Below the pieces are notes generated by a model. It was not told the origin of the DNA. It saw only the letters and a program-made list of their open reading frames with translations, and made no database searches. From assembly GCF_022513565.1 (NCBI RefSeq), contig NZ_JAKWBE010000020.1, forward strand, positions 62,001 to 126,000: a DNA stretch of 64,000 nt. The letters run 5' to 3'. The translations under genes and the position numbers were made by a program. Positions 45,081 through 53,410 of this stretch are shown one piece after another. The stretch is from Streptomyces gilvus. GTDB taxonomy: Bacteria; Actinomycetota; Actinomycetes; Streptomycetales; Streptomycetaceae. The stretch's first letter is position 1; every line of letters begins with the position of its first letter.

Positions 45081-46310
45081 CTAGGCCGTGGCGGCCTTGA
45101 GCGGGCGGGTCGGGTCGGCGAGGAGGGCGGGGTCCATCGGTGTGGCCGCCTCGATCAGCCGTCGGCCCTGGGCCAGGTCCCGGGGCCTGCCCACGGCCAG
45201 CAGGGCGATCAGACGGGTCTCGCGCAGCCAGCACACAGACCAGGACGGGCCCGAGGGGTCGCCGCGCCACAGGGTGGTGTCGGCGGAGGTGTGGTGGCCG
45301 GCGTACTGGACGAAGCGGCCGAACTGCTCGGACCAGAAGTACGGCACGGGGTCGTAGACGGCGGGCGGCGCCCCGGTGGCCGCGGCGATGATGTTCGCGG
45401 CGACCGTGCGCGGGCCCTGGAGGGCGTTGTCCCAGTGGTGGACGAGCAGGCGCTCGCCGTACCGGCCCGAGGGGAAGGAGGCGCAGTCGCCGACGGCGTG
45501 GACGTCGGGCGCGGAGGTGCGCAGGTACGCGTCGGCCACGATCTCGTGGTGGGCGCCGAGTTCGATGCCGGAGCCGGTGAGCCAGCCGGTGGCGGGGCGG
45601 GCGCCGATGCCGACCACCACGGCACCCGCGGGCAGCCGCGAGCCGTCGTCGAGGACGACCTCGCCGGGTTCGACGCGCTCCACGCGCGCGTGGGTGCGCA
45701 GTACGGCGCCGGCGTCCTCGTACCAGGCGGCCATCGGGGCGGCCACCTCGGCGGGCAGCGCGCCGGCCAGCGGCCGGTCGGCGGCCTCCACGACGGTCAC
45801 CGAGCAGCCGGCCTCGCGCGCGGCGGTGGCGAACTCGGCGCCGATCCAGCCCGCGCCGACGACCACGATGTCGTGCTGCCGGGCGAGCACCGGACGCAGC
45901 CGCTCGGCGTCGTCCAGGGTGCGCAGCAGGTGAACACCGGGCACGCCCTCGGCGCCCGGCAGGCGGACGGGTTCGGCGCCGGTGGCGAGGACCAGGACGT
46001 CGTACGGGACGGGCCCGGCCTCGGTGTCCAGTTCGTGGTCGTCCGGGCGCACGCCGAGCGCCTCGCGTCCCAGCAGGAGTTCGATGCCGAGCGCCTCGAA
46101 GTCGACGTCGAAGGCGGAGCCCTCCGACTTGCCGAGCAGGACGGCCTTCGACAGCGGCGGGCGGTCGTAGGGCTGGTGGGGCTCGGCGCCGATCAGGGTG
46201 ACGGTGCCCCCGAAGCCCTGTTCGCGCAGGGCGACGGCGGTCTGCACACCGGCCATGCCCGCGCCGACCACGACCACCCGTCGCTGCGACTGCGTCGTCT
46301 GCTCGCTCAC
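45081..46310 (-). CDS. NAD(P)/FAD-dependent oxidoreductase, ferredoxin-reductase type
   Basis: 409 aa. FAD loop RVVVVGAGMAGVQTAVALREQG, second dinucleotide loop DIVVVGAGWIGAEFATAAREAG, and VHAVGDCASFPS near the C-terminal reductase domain; the pattern fits rubredoxin/ferredoxin-NAD reductases that serve Rieske oxygenases or P450s. No partner gene is adjacent. GTG 46310, with a TetR-like palindrome just upstream. Confidence 0.9.
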   Translation of the reverse strand: MSEQTTQSQRRVVVVGAGMAGVQTAVALREQGFGGTVTLIGAEPHQPYDRPPLSKAVLLGKSEGSAFDVDFEALGIELLLGREALGVRPDDHELDTEAGPVPYDVLVLATGAEPVRLPGAEGVPGVHLLRTLDDAERLRPVLARQHDIVVVGAGWIGAEFATAAREAGCSVTVVEAADRPLAGALPAEVAAPMAAWYEDAGAVLRTHARVERVEPGEVVLDDGSRLPAGAVVVGIGARPATGWLTGSGIELGAHHEIVADAYLRTSAPDVHAVGDCASFPSGRYGERLLVHHWDNALQGPRTVAANIIAAATGAPPAVYDPVPYFWSEQFGRFVQYAGHHTSADTTLWRGDPSGPSWSVCWLRETRLIALLAVGRPRDLAQGRRLIEAATPMDPALLADPTRPLKAATA

Positions 46311-46325
46311 CTGATCACCATAGAC

Positions 46326-46342
46326 ACTGACGATCCGTCAGT
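46326..46342. promoter_or_regulatory. Palindrome ACTGACG-ATC-CGTCAGT before the flavoprotein gene
   Basis: Perfect 7-bp arms, 16 bp before GTG 46310. Shape is that of a TetR-family operator; half-sites share ACTGAC/GTCAGT with the 36207 palindrome but spacing differs (5 versus 2). Confidence 0.45.
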
Positions 46343-46692
46343 CAGTGGCCCGGTTCCGTGACCTGCTCCACAACACTGGTCCCGCGGCCCGGCTGCGACT
46401 CCCACTCCCAGGTCTCCTCCAGCCGCACCCGGCCGTCGGGCAGTGCGACGACCGTGGACACGCAGTGCCCCGAGGACGTCGTCCCGTCGTGCTTGAGCTG
46501 CACGTACCGGAAGTCGAGCCGGTCCCCCGACCGGGTACCCACCAGATGCCCGCGTACGACGTCGCCGCCCGCGTACTCGGCCCAGATCTCGCCGTCCTGT
46601 TCGTGGTACGTGAAGCGGGTCCTGGTACCCACCTGACCTGGGGCCTGGTCGGCGACGGGGGCGAGGACGAGGCCGTCCAGCGAGCGGGACAC
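46342..46692 (-). CDS. Small uncharacterised beta-rich protein
   Basis: 116 aa. TRTRFTYHEQDGEIWAEYAGGDVVRGHLVGTRSGDRLDFRYVQL and CVSTVVALPDGRVRLEETWEWES resemble a small family often labelled N-acetylglutamate synthase in databases without evidence; the sequence shows no GNAT fold and looks like an antiparallel barrel. GTG 46692 preceded by GGGAG. Divergent from thiO; the longer frame runs into the TPP riboswitch and is rejected. Confidence 0.75.
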   Translation of the reverse strand: MSRSLDGLVLAPVADQAPGQVGTRTRFTYHEQDGEIWAEYAGGDVVRGHLVGTRSGDRLDFRYVQLKHDGTTSSGHCVSTVVALPDGRVRLEETWEWESQPGRGTSVVEQVTEPGH

Positions 46693-46751
46693 GGCGGGAG
46701 GCTCCCTTACAGAGGCTTGGCGGGTCGGGCTAGGGTGGCCACCGTACAAGC

Positions 46752-46841
46752 ACTCGCGGGAGCCCGGACGCACCGGGCTGAGAGGGAGGCTGGCGGCCTC
46801 CGACCGTACGAACCTGATCCGGGTCATGCCGGCGAAGGGAG
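46752..46841 (+). promoter_or_regulatory. TPP riboswitch (THI element) of thiO
   Basis: CTGAGAGGG at 46778-46786 and ACCTGATCCGGGTCATGCCG at 46812-46831, followed by GCGAAGGGAG, are the conserved thi-box elements. GGGAGGGG just after lies about 10 nt before ATG 46855, so TPP binding probably blocks ribosome access. Confidence 0.95.
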
Positions 46842-46854
46842 GGGCTGGACGCCC

Positions 46855-48009
46855 ATGCCGTCACGTACGTCAGACGTCCTCGTCGTCGGGGGCGGGATCA
46901 TCGGCCTGGTCACGGCCTGGCGGGCCGCGCAGCGCGGGTTCGCGACCGCCCTGGTCGACCCGGAGCCGGGCGGCGGGGCCGCCCAGGTGGCCGCCGGGAT
47001 GCTGGCCGCGGTCACCGAACTGCACTACGGCGAGCAGACCCTGCTCGGCCTCAACCTGGAGTCGGCACGCAGGTATCCGGACTTCGCGGCCGAGCTCGGC
47101 GAGCTCACCGGGGACGACCTCGGTTACCGCCGGTGCGGCACCCTCGCCGTCGCCCTGGACGCCGACGACCGCGCCCACCTGCGCGAACTGCACGCCCTGC
47201 AGCGGCAGTCGGGGCTGGAGTCCGAGTGGTTGTCGGGGCGCGAGTGCCGGCGCCTGGAGCCGATGCTCGCGCCGGGCGTGCGCGGGGGGCTCCGGGTCGA
47301 CGGCGACCATCAGATCGACCCCCGCCGCCTGGCACGCGCGCTGGTGGCGGCGTGCGAGCACGCGGGCGTGGTCTTCCACCGCGCCTGGGCCGAGCGCCTG
47401 AGGGTCGCGGGCGAGCGGGCCGCCGGCGTCACCACGGCCGACGGCACCGAGCTGGGCGCGGGCCAGGTCGTGCTGGCCGCCGGCAGCCTCAGCGGACGGC
47501 TGCCGGGCGTCCCGGACGACGTGCTGCCTCCCGTACGGCCCGTGAAGGGCCAGGTGCTGCGGCTGACCGTGCCGAAGCGGTACGCGCCGTTCCTGAGCCG
47601 CACCGTGCGCGCCGTGGTGCGCGGCAGCAGCGTCTACCTGGTGCCGCGCGAGAACGGCGAGCTGGTCGTCGGCGCGACCAGCGAGGAGCTGGGCTGGGAC
47701 ACCACGGTCACCGCGGGCGGCGTGTACGAACTGCTGCGCGACGCCCACGAGCTGGTCCCCGGCATCACCGAACTGCCGCTGACGGAGACCCGCGCGGGAT
47801 TGCGCCCCGGCTCCCCCGACAACGCGCCGCTGCTCGGCCCGACGCAGCTGCCGGGGCTGCTCCTGGCCACCGGCCACTACCGCAACGGCGTGTTGCTCAC
47901 GCCGGTCACCGGCGACGCGATCGCGCACGTCCTGACCACCGGTGAACTTCCCGACGAGGCCCGTCCGTTCACCCCGAGGCGCTTTACGCGCGTGGAGCAG
48001 CCCGCATGA
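46855..48009 (+). CDS. thiO: Glycine oxidase ThiO
   Basis: 384-aa FAD amine oxidase making iminoglycine for the thiazole ring. FAD loop SDVLVVGGGIIGLVTAWRAAQRG; AGMLAAVTE, VRPVKGQVLRL, TRAGLRPGSPDNAPLLGPT and ATGHYRNGVLLTPVTGDAIA are DAO-family segments. ATG 46855 follows the riboswitch. Stop overlaps thiS ATG (ATGA). Confidence 0.95.
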   Translation: MPSRTSDVLVVGGGIIGLVTAWRAAQRGFATALVDPEPGGGAAQVAAGMLAAVTELHYGEQTLLGLNLESARRYPDFAAELGELTGDDLGYRRCGTLAVALDADDRAHLRELHALQRQSGLESEWLSGRECRRLEPMLAPGVRGGLRVDGDHQIDPRRLARALVAACEHAGVVFHRAWAERLRVAGERAAGVTTADGTELGAGQVVLAAGSLSGRLPGVPDDVLPPVRPVKGQVLRLTVPKRYAPFLSRTVRAVVRGSSVYLVPRENGELVVGATSEELGWDTTVTAGGVYELLRDAHELVPGITELPLTETRAGLRPGSPDNAPLLGPTQLPGLLLATGHYRNGVLLTPVTGDAIAHVLTTGELPDEARPFTPRRFTRVEQPA

Positions 48010-48206
48010 ACGTCTCCGTGAACGGAGAGCCGCGCGAGTTCGCCCCCGGCACGGCTCTCGACACCGTCGTCAAGACCCTCACCCCGGCGCCCTCCGGTGT
48101 GGCCGCCGCCCTCAACGAAACCGTCGTCCCGCGCGCGCAGTGGCCGTCGACGTCCCTCTGCGAGGGGGACCGCGTCGAGGTCCTCAGCGCCGTCCAAGGA
48201 GGCTGA
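48006..48206 (+). CDS. thiS: Sulfur carrier protein ThiS
   Basis: 66-aa ubiquitin-like protein ending in GlyGly (65-66), the tail that is adenylated and thiocarboxylated to carry sulfur to ThiG. Starts NVSVNGEPREF. Coupled to thiO by a 4-bp overlap and three bases ahead of thiG. Confidence 0.95.
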   Translation: MNVSVNGEPREFAPGTALDTVVKTLTPAPSGVAAALNETVVPRAQWPSTSLCEGDRVEVLSAVQGG

Positions 48207-48209
48207 CCC

Positions 48210-49004
48210 ATGGCCGACGACCCTCTTGTCATCGGCGGTACGTCCTTCTCGTCCCGCCTGATCATGGGCACCGGCGGCGCTCCCAGCCTGGAGGTGCTGG
48301 AGCGGGCGCTGGTGGCGTCCGGCACGGAGCTGACGACGGTCGCGATGCGCCGGGTGGACCCCTCGGTGCACGGTTCGGTGCTGTCCGTCCTGGAGAGGCT
48401 CGGCATCCGCGTGCTGCCGAACACGGCGGGCTGCTTCACCGCCTCAGAGGCCGTGCTCACGGCCCGCCTCGCGCGCGAGGCCCTCGGCACCGACCTGGTC
48501 AAACTCGAGGTGATCGCCGACGAGCGCACCCTGCTGCCGGACCCGGTCGAGCTGCTGGACGCCGCCGAGACCCTCGTCGACGACGGCTTCACCGTGCTGC
48601 CGTACACCAATGACGACCCGGTGCTCGCCCGCCGCCTGGAGGACGTCGGCTGCGCGGCGGTCATGCCGCTCGGCTCCCCCATCGGCTCCGGGCTCGGCAT
48701 CCGCAATCCGCACAACTTCCAGCTGATCGTCGAGCACGCGCGCGTACCGGTGATCCTGGACGCGGGCGCCGGTACGGCCTCGGACGCGGCGCTGGCGATG
48801 GAGCTGGGGTGCGCGGGCGTGATGCTCGCCTCGGCGGTGACGCGGGCGCAGGAGCCGCAGCTGATGGCCGAGGCGATGAAACACGCGGTGGAGGCGGGCC
48901 GGCTGGCGCGGCTCGCGGGGCGGATCCCGCGCCGGCACTTCGCGCAGGCGTCCTCCCCGGTGGAGGGGCTCGCCCGGCTGGATCCGGAGCGCCCCGCCTT
49001 CTGA
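48210..49004 (+). CDS. thiG: Thiazole synthase ThiG
   Basis: 264-aa TIM-barrel enzyme forming thiazole phosphate from DXP, ThiS-thiocarboxylate and iminoglycine. IMGTGGAPSLEVLERALVASGTELTTVAMRR, LPNTAGCFTASEAV, KLEVIADERTLLPDP and PVILDAGAGTASDAA are family blocks; the DXP Schiff-base Lys is in VKLEVI. AAGGAGG lies in the thiS end, close to ATG 48210. Confidence 0.96.
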   Translation: MADDPLVIGGTSFSSRLIMGTGGAPSLEVLERALVASGTELTTVAMRRVDPSVHGSVLSVLERLGIRVLPNTAGCFTASEAVLTARLAREALGTDLVKLEVIADERTLLPDPVELLDAAETLVDDGFTVLPYTNDDPVLARRLEDVGCAAVMPLGSPIGSGLGIRNPHNFQLIVEHARVPVILDAGAGTASDAALAMELGCAGVMLASAVTRAQEPQLMAEAMKHAVEAGRLARLAGRIPRRHFAQASSPVEGLARLDPERPAF

Positions 49005-49122
49005 ACGGACGTTCGAACTGATCCGGACGCCGGTGCGAGGTCCGTCACAGCTCGGCTGCAGTAACGCCCCGATCGCACCCGAACCAGCGGCCCTGTCAGT
49101 CACGGCTCGTACACTCACCTGC

Positions 49123-51051
49123 GTGGATACGACCCTTCAGGACCCTCTGGTCGGGCAGGTGCTCGACGGGCGCTACCGCGTGGACGCGCGGATCGCGGTC
49201 GGCGGGATGGCCACGGTCTACCGGGCCCTGGACACCCGCCTGGACCGTGTGCTCGCGCTGAAGGTGATGCACCCCGCGCTCGCGGCCGACGGCTCCTTCG
49301 TCGAGCGGTTCATCCGGGAGGCGAAGTCGGTCGCCCGTCTGGCCCACCCGAACGTGGTGCAGGTCTTCGACCAGGGCACCGACGGGTCGTACGTCTATCT
49401 CGCCATGGAGTACGTCGCCGGGTGCACCCTGCGTGACGTGCTGCGCGAGCGCGGGGCGCTGCAGCCGCGCGCCGCCCTGGACATCCTGGAGCCGGTGCTG
49501 GCCGCGCTCGGCGCCGCGCACCGGGCCGGGTTCGTGCACCGGGACATGAAGCCGGAGAACGTGCTCATCGGGGACGACGGCCGGGTCAAGGTCGCCGACT
49601 TCGGGCTGGTGCGGTCCGTGGACACGGTCACCAACACCACCGGCACCGTCCTCGGCACCGTCTCCTACCTGGCGCCGGAGCAGATCGAGCACGGCACGGC
49701 CGAGCCGCGCGTCGACGTGTACGCGTGCGGTGTCGTGCTGTACGAGATGCTGACCGGCGACCGCCCGCACGACGGTGACTCCCCCGCCACGGTCCTCTAC
49801 AAGCACCTCCACGAGGACGTCCCGCCCCCGTCGGCGGCCGTCCCGGGACTTCCGTACGAACTGGACGAGCTGGTCGCGGCGGCCACCGCGCGCACTGCCG
49901 AACTGCGTCCCTACGACGCGGTGGCCATGCTCGCGCTGGCCCGTGAGGCGCGTGCCCGGCTCGACGCCGGACAACTGGACGCGATGCCGCCGCGGGCGCT
50001 GGCGGCAGAGCACCGGGACATCTCCGAGGACCGTACGAGCGTCATCCCGCGCGCGCTGACGACACCGCACCCGATGCCCGCCGGCGGCGAGGGCGCGGGG
50101 CCCGAGCTGCACCGCACCAGCCGGCTGGAGAGCCCTCCGCCGCTGCCGCCCCGCCGGGGCGCGCGGAGCCGACGCGGGCCGCTGGCCATCGTCGTGGCCG
50201 TCCTGCTGATCCTCGGGGTCGGCACGGGCGTGTGGTACATCAACTCCGGCCAGTTCACGAAGGTCCCGCCGGTGCTGGCGAAGACCCGGGCGCAGGCGGA
50301 GCGGCAGCTGAGCCATGCCGGGCTGGGCCTGGGGAAGGTCAAGCACGCCTACAGCGACACGGTTAAGCGGGGCACGGTCATCACCTCGGACCCCGAGCCC
50401 GGCACCCGCATCCGGGACAACGGGGTCGTGTCCATCACCGTGTCGGACGGTCCGGAGACCGTGAAGGTGCCCGATCTCGCGGGCTACCGGCTGGACAAGG
50501 CACAGTCGCTGCTGAAGCGGGACGGGCTGGAGCCGGGCATGGTCGACCGGACGTTCAGCGACGACGTCCCCAAGGGTTTCGTGGTCTCGACGGATCCGGG
50601 CGGGGGCACGAAGCGGCACGCGGGCGCGGCGGTCGCGCTGACCGTCAGCAAGGGCAGCCCGGTCGACGTCCCGGACGTCACCGGCGAGAGCCTGGAGGAC
50701 GCCCGGTCCGATCTGCAGGACGCGGGTCTGCAGGTCCAGGTCGCCGACCAGCAGGTCAACTCGGAGTTCGACAAGGGCCAGGTGGCCGCGCAGACACCGC
50801 AGGGCGACAGCCAGGCCGCCGACGGCGACACGGTGACGCTGACGCTGTCCAAGGGCCCGGAGATGGTCGAGGTCCCGGACGTCACGGGCGACAGCGTGGA
50901 CGACGCGAAGAAGGCGCTCGAGGACAAGGGCTTCAAGGTCCAGGAGGACCGCGGCCTGCTCGGGCTGTTCGGCGACACGGTCAAGGACCAGTCGGTTCAG
51001 GGCGGCCGGACGGCGCCCAAGGGGTCGACGATCACCATCAAGATCCGGTGA
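49123..51051 (+). CDS. PASTA-domain Ser/Thr protein kinase (PknL/PknB type)
   Basis: 642 aa. Kinase domain about residues 10-280: glycine loop IAVGGMATVYRALD, catalytic Lys in LALKVM, HRDMKPEN, DFGLVRS, LAPEQ. Then a Pro/Arg linker, one membrane helix at about 352-374, and four PASTA repeats (for example VKVPDLAGYRLDKAQSLLKRDG, PVDVPDVTGESLEDARSDLQDAG) that bind muropeptides or lipid II outside the cell. GTG 49123 has no Shine-Dalgarno; TACACT sits exactly 7 nt before, so a leaderless mRNA is likely. Close Rv2175c homologue at 44644 is a plausible substrate. Confidence 0.94.
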   Translation: MDTTLQDPLVGQVLDGRYRVDARIAVGGMATVYRALDTRLDRVLALKVMHPALAADGSFVERFIREAKSVARLAHPNVVQVFDQGTDGSYVYLAMEYVAGCTLRDVLRERGALQPRAALDILEPVLAALGAAHRAGFVHRDMKPENVLIGDDGRVKVADFGLVRSVDTVTNTTGTVLGTVSYLAPEQIEHGTAEPRVDVYACGVVLYEMLTGDRPHDGDSPATVLYKHLHEDVPPPSAAVPGLPYELDELVAAATARTAELRPYDAVAMLALAREARARLDAGQLDAMPPRALAAEHRDISEDRTSVIPRALTTPHPMPAGGEGAGPELHRTSRLESPPPLPPRRGARSRRGPLAIVVAVLLILGVGTGVWYINSGQFTKVPPVLAKTRAQAERQLSHAGLGLGKVKHAYSDTVKRGTVITSDPEPGTRIRDNGVVSITVSDGPETVKVPDLAGYRLDKAQSLLKRDGLEPGMVDRTFSDDVPKGFVVSTDPGGGTKRHAGAAVALTVSKGSPVDVPDVTGESLEDARSDLQDAGLQVQVADQQVNSEFDKGQVAAQTPQGDSQAADGDTVTLTLSKGPEMVEVPDVTGDSVDDAKKALEDKGFKVQEDRGLLGLFGDTVKDQSVQGGRTAPKGSTITIKIR

Positions 51052-51085
51052 CGGAGCACGGGCACGCGCATGACACCCTGAACGG

Positions 51086-51964
51086 GTGAAGAGCCAGTCC
51101 CCCTTCCCCTCCCGCAACCCCGTCGGCGGCCATGTCCCGGTGGCCGGCGGGCTCCACTCCGTCGGCCTGACCTACGCGCACGATCTGAAGGCCGAGACCG
51201 TGCAGGTCTTCGTCGCCAACCCGCGAGGCTGGGCCACGCCCGCCGGCAACCCCCGGCAGGACGAGGAGTTCCGGGCGGTGTGCGCGGCCGAGTCGATCCC
51301 GGCGTACGTGCACGCGCCGTACCTGATCAACTTCGGTTCGCACACCGAGGCGACGGTGGAGAAGTCGGTGGAGTCGCTGCGGCACTCCCTGCGGCGGGGA
51401 CGGGAGATCGGGGCGCTCGGCGTGGTCGTGCACACCGGCAGCGCGACCGGCGGGCGGGAGCGTGCCGTGGCCCTGAAGCAGGTGCGCGAGCACATGCTGC
51501 CGCTGCTGGACGAGCTGACGCACGACGACGACCCCTTCCTGCTGCTGGAGTCGACGGCCGGACAGGGCGCCTCGCTGTGCTCCCGCACCTGGGACTTCGG
51601 GCCGTACTTCGAGGCGCTGGACGCCCACCCGAAGCTCGGGGTCTGTCTGGACACCTGTCACATCTTCGCGGCAGGGCACGACCTGACCGGGCCGAGCGGG
51701 ATGCACCAGACGCTCGACCTGCTGGTGGACACGGTGGGCGAGGGCCGTCTGAAGCTGATCCACGCCAACGACTCCAAGGACGTCGTCGGCGCGCACAAGG
51801 ACCGCCACGAGAACATCGGCGCCGGTCACATCGGCGAGGACCCCTTCCGCGCCCTGATGACCCACCCCGCCACCGACGGCGTCCCGCTGGTCATCGAGAC
51901 CCCCGGCGGCAAGGAGGGACACGCGGCGGACGTGGAGCGGCTGAAGAAACTCCGCGATTCCTGA
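51086..51964 (+). CDS. nfo: Endonuclease IV-like AP endonuclease
   Basis: 292-aa TIM-barrel zinc nuclease of base-excision repair. Metal-site motifs VHAPYLINFGS, VVVHTGSATG, LLLESTAGQGASL, GVCLDTCHIFAAGHDL, LIHANDSKD, RHENIGAGHIG and VIETPGGKEGH are intact. GTG 51086; no Shine-Dalgarno, CACCCT 6 nt upstream. Its stop lies 6 bases before the next promoter. Confidence 0.93.
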   Translation: MKSQSPFPSRNPVGGHVPVAGGLHSVGLTYAHDLKAETVQVFVANPRGWATPAGNPRQDEEFRAVCAAESIPAYVHAPYLINFGSHTEATVEKSVESLRHSLRRGREIGALGVVVHTGSATGGRERAVALKQVREHMLPLLDELTHDDDPFLLLESTAGQGASLCSRTWDFGPYFEALDAHPKLGVCLDTCHIFAAGHDLTGPSGMHQTLDLLVDTVGEGRLKLIHANDSKDVVGAHKDRHENIGAGHIGEDPFRALMTHPATDGVPLVIETPGGKEGHAADVERLKKLRDS

Positions 51965-51969
51965 AACCC

Positions 51970-51998
51970 TTGAGGAATACCCCCAGGGGGTATACGGT
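51970..51998 (+). promoter_or_regulatory. Promoter TTGAGG-17-TACGGT of the DUF4396 gene
   Basis: -35 TTGAGG (51970-51975), 17-bp spacer, -10 TACGGT (51993-51998). The operator 51977-51993 fills the spacer. Confidence 0.6.
51977..51993. promoter_or_regulatory. CsoR-like operator ATACCCCCAGGGGGTAT
   Basis: Perfect 17-bp palindrome with TACCCC/GGGGTA arms typical of CsoR-family copper (or related metal/sulfide) repressors. Position between -35 and -10 is the classic repression site. Confidence 0.75.
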
Positions 51999-52020
51999 TC
52001 CTGCTCGGTGCAGGAACCGT
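51994..52020 (+). other. Inverted repeat ACGGTTCCTG-N7-CAGGAACCGT
   Basis: Perfect 10-bp arms with a 7-nt loop, adjoining the operator and overlapping the -10. If transcribed from an upstream start it would be a strong hairpin; otherwise a second protein site. Confidence 0.6.
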
Positions 52021-52041
52021 TACCTGACGTTGGGGGCAGTC

Positions 52042-52575
52042 ATGCAGCACGAGGCGCACGCACACCACCACGAGCCCGGAACGCACCACCCCGAGACGCA
52101 CGCGCAGCACCAGGGCGAGACCCACGCGCACCACCAGCCGGCCGCCACCTGGGCCATGGCCGCGCAGGCCACCCTGCACTGCCTCACCGGCTGCGCCATC
52201 GGCGAGGTGCTGGGCATGGTCATCGGCACCGCGTTCGGCTGGGGCAATCTCCCGACGACGCTGCTGGCGATCGTCCTGGCCTTCTTCTTCGGCTACTCGC
52301 TCACCCTGCGCGGGGTACTGAGGGCCGGCCTCGGTCTCCGTGCCGCCATCCGGGTGGCACTGGCCGCGGACACCCTGTCGATCGCGGTAATGGAGCTGAT
52401 CGACAACGGCGTGATCGTGCTGTGGCCGGACGCGATGGACGCCGAACTCGGGGATCTGCTGTTCTGGGGTTCGCTGGCGCTCTCGCTGGTGATCGCCTTC
52501 GTGGTGACCACGCCGGTCAACAAGTGGACGATCGGCCGCGGCAAGGGGCACGCGGTGGTTCACCAGTACCACTGA
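52042..52575 (+). CDS. DUF4396 membrane protein with His-rich N-terminus
   Basis: 177 aa. Residues 1-35 contain about 14 His (HEAHAHHHEPGTHHPETHA...), a likely metal-binding tail. Then about four membrane helices with HCLTGCAIGEVLGM (paired Cys, DUF4396 hallmark) and TTPVNKWTIGRGKGHAVVHQYH at the end. Together with the CsoR-type operator this points to copper or another soft metal handling; transport or sequestration is inferred, not shown. ATG 52042. Confidence 0.86.
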   Translation: MQHEAHAHHHEPGTHHPETHAQHQGETHAHHQPAATWAMAAQATLHCLTGCAIGEVLGMVIGTAFGWGNLPTTLLAIVLAFFFGYSLTLRGVLRAGLGLRAAIRVALAADTLSIAVMELIDNGVIVLWPDAMDAELGDLLFWGSLALSLVIAFVVTTPVNKWTIGRGKGHAVVHQYH

Positions 52576-52588
52576 GGGGTACCGGGCC

Positions 52589-53236
52589 TCAGAGCTCGGG
52601 GCCCTCCCCGGGCTCCTCCTGGTAGGAGTAGCGCTGTTCCTTCCAGGGGTCGCCGATGTTGTGGTAGCCGCGCTCCTCCCAGAAGCCCCGGCGGTCGGCG
52701 GTCATGTACTCCACACCGCGCACCCACTTGGGGCCCTTCCAGGCGTAGAGATGGGGGACCACCAGGCGCAGCGGGAAGCCGTGTTCCGCGGTGAGGAGTT
52801 CGCCGTCCTTGTGGGTGGCGAAGAGGGTGCGGTCCGACGCGAAGTCCGCGAGGCGGAGGTTGGAGCTGAAGCCGTACTCCGCCCACACCATCACATGGGT
52901 GACGGCCGGCGCGGGCGGGGCCATTTCCAGGACCGTACGGGCCGGGATCCCGCCCCATTCGGCGCCGAGCATGCTGAACTTCGTGACGCAGTGCAGATCG
53001 GCGACGACGCTGGTGTACGGCAGCGCCGTGAACTCCTCGTGGGTCCAGCAGCGCTTCTCGCCGTCCGCGGTGGCGCCGAAGACCCGGAACTCCCAGCGCT
53101 CCGGGCGGAACTTGGGGACGGGGCCGTAATGCGTGACCGGCCAGCCGCGCTGCAGCCGCTGCCCCGGCGGAAGCTCGGGCTGACCTGCTGCTCCTGACTC
53201 GCGCGCGCCCGATTCACGCTCCACCGGCTGACCCAT
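52589..53236 (-). CDS. Sulfite-oxidase-like molybdopterin oxidoreductase
   Basis: 215-aa protein with the sulfite oxidase (SUOX) molybdopterin fold. Cys83 in DLHCVTKFSMLGAEWGGI is the Mo ligand; FPLRLVVPHLYAWKGPKWVRGVEYM is the conserved end segment. No Tat signal and no heme domain, so it is a cytosolic YedY-like short form. GGAGG precedes ATG 53236. Substrate unknown. Confidence 0.9.
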   Translation of the reverse strand: MGQPVERESGARESGAAGQPELPPGQRLQRGWPVTHYGPVPKFRPERWEFRVFGATADGEKRCWTHEEFTALPYTSVVADLHCVTKFSMLGAEWGGIPARTVLEMAPPAPAVTHVMVWAEYGFSSNLRLADFASDRTLFATHKDGELLTAEHGFPLRLVVPHLYAWKGPKWVRGVEYMTADRRGFWEERGYHNIGDPWKEQRYSYQEEPGEGPEL

Positions 53237-53312
53237 GCCTCCATCCTGACAGACCGCGAAGGGTGCGCCCGACCGGGCCCGCCCAAAAACGGGCAACTGC
53301 GACCAAGCATGT

Positions 53313-53338
53313 ACTTACTCACTAAGTGAAGACTTACT
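53313..53338. promoter_or_regulatory. Repeats in the sulfite-oxidase/bfr divergent promoter
   Basis: TCACTAAGTGA palindrome at 53319-53329 flanked by two direct ACTTACT words (53313, 53332). Possible redox or iron regulator site; unproven. Confidence 0.3.
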
Positions 53339-53410
53339 GGACGATCATCGTTGCCGGTGCAATCATGCGGCCCAACCTGCCTGTTCCCCCGGTTGGAAGG
53401 AGCCTCTGCG

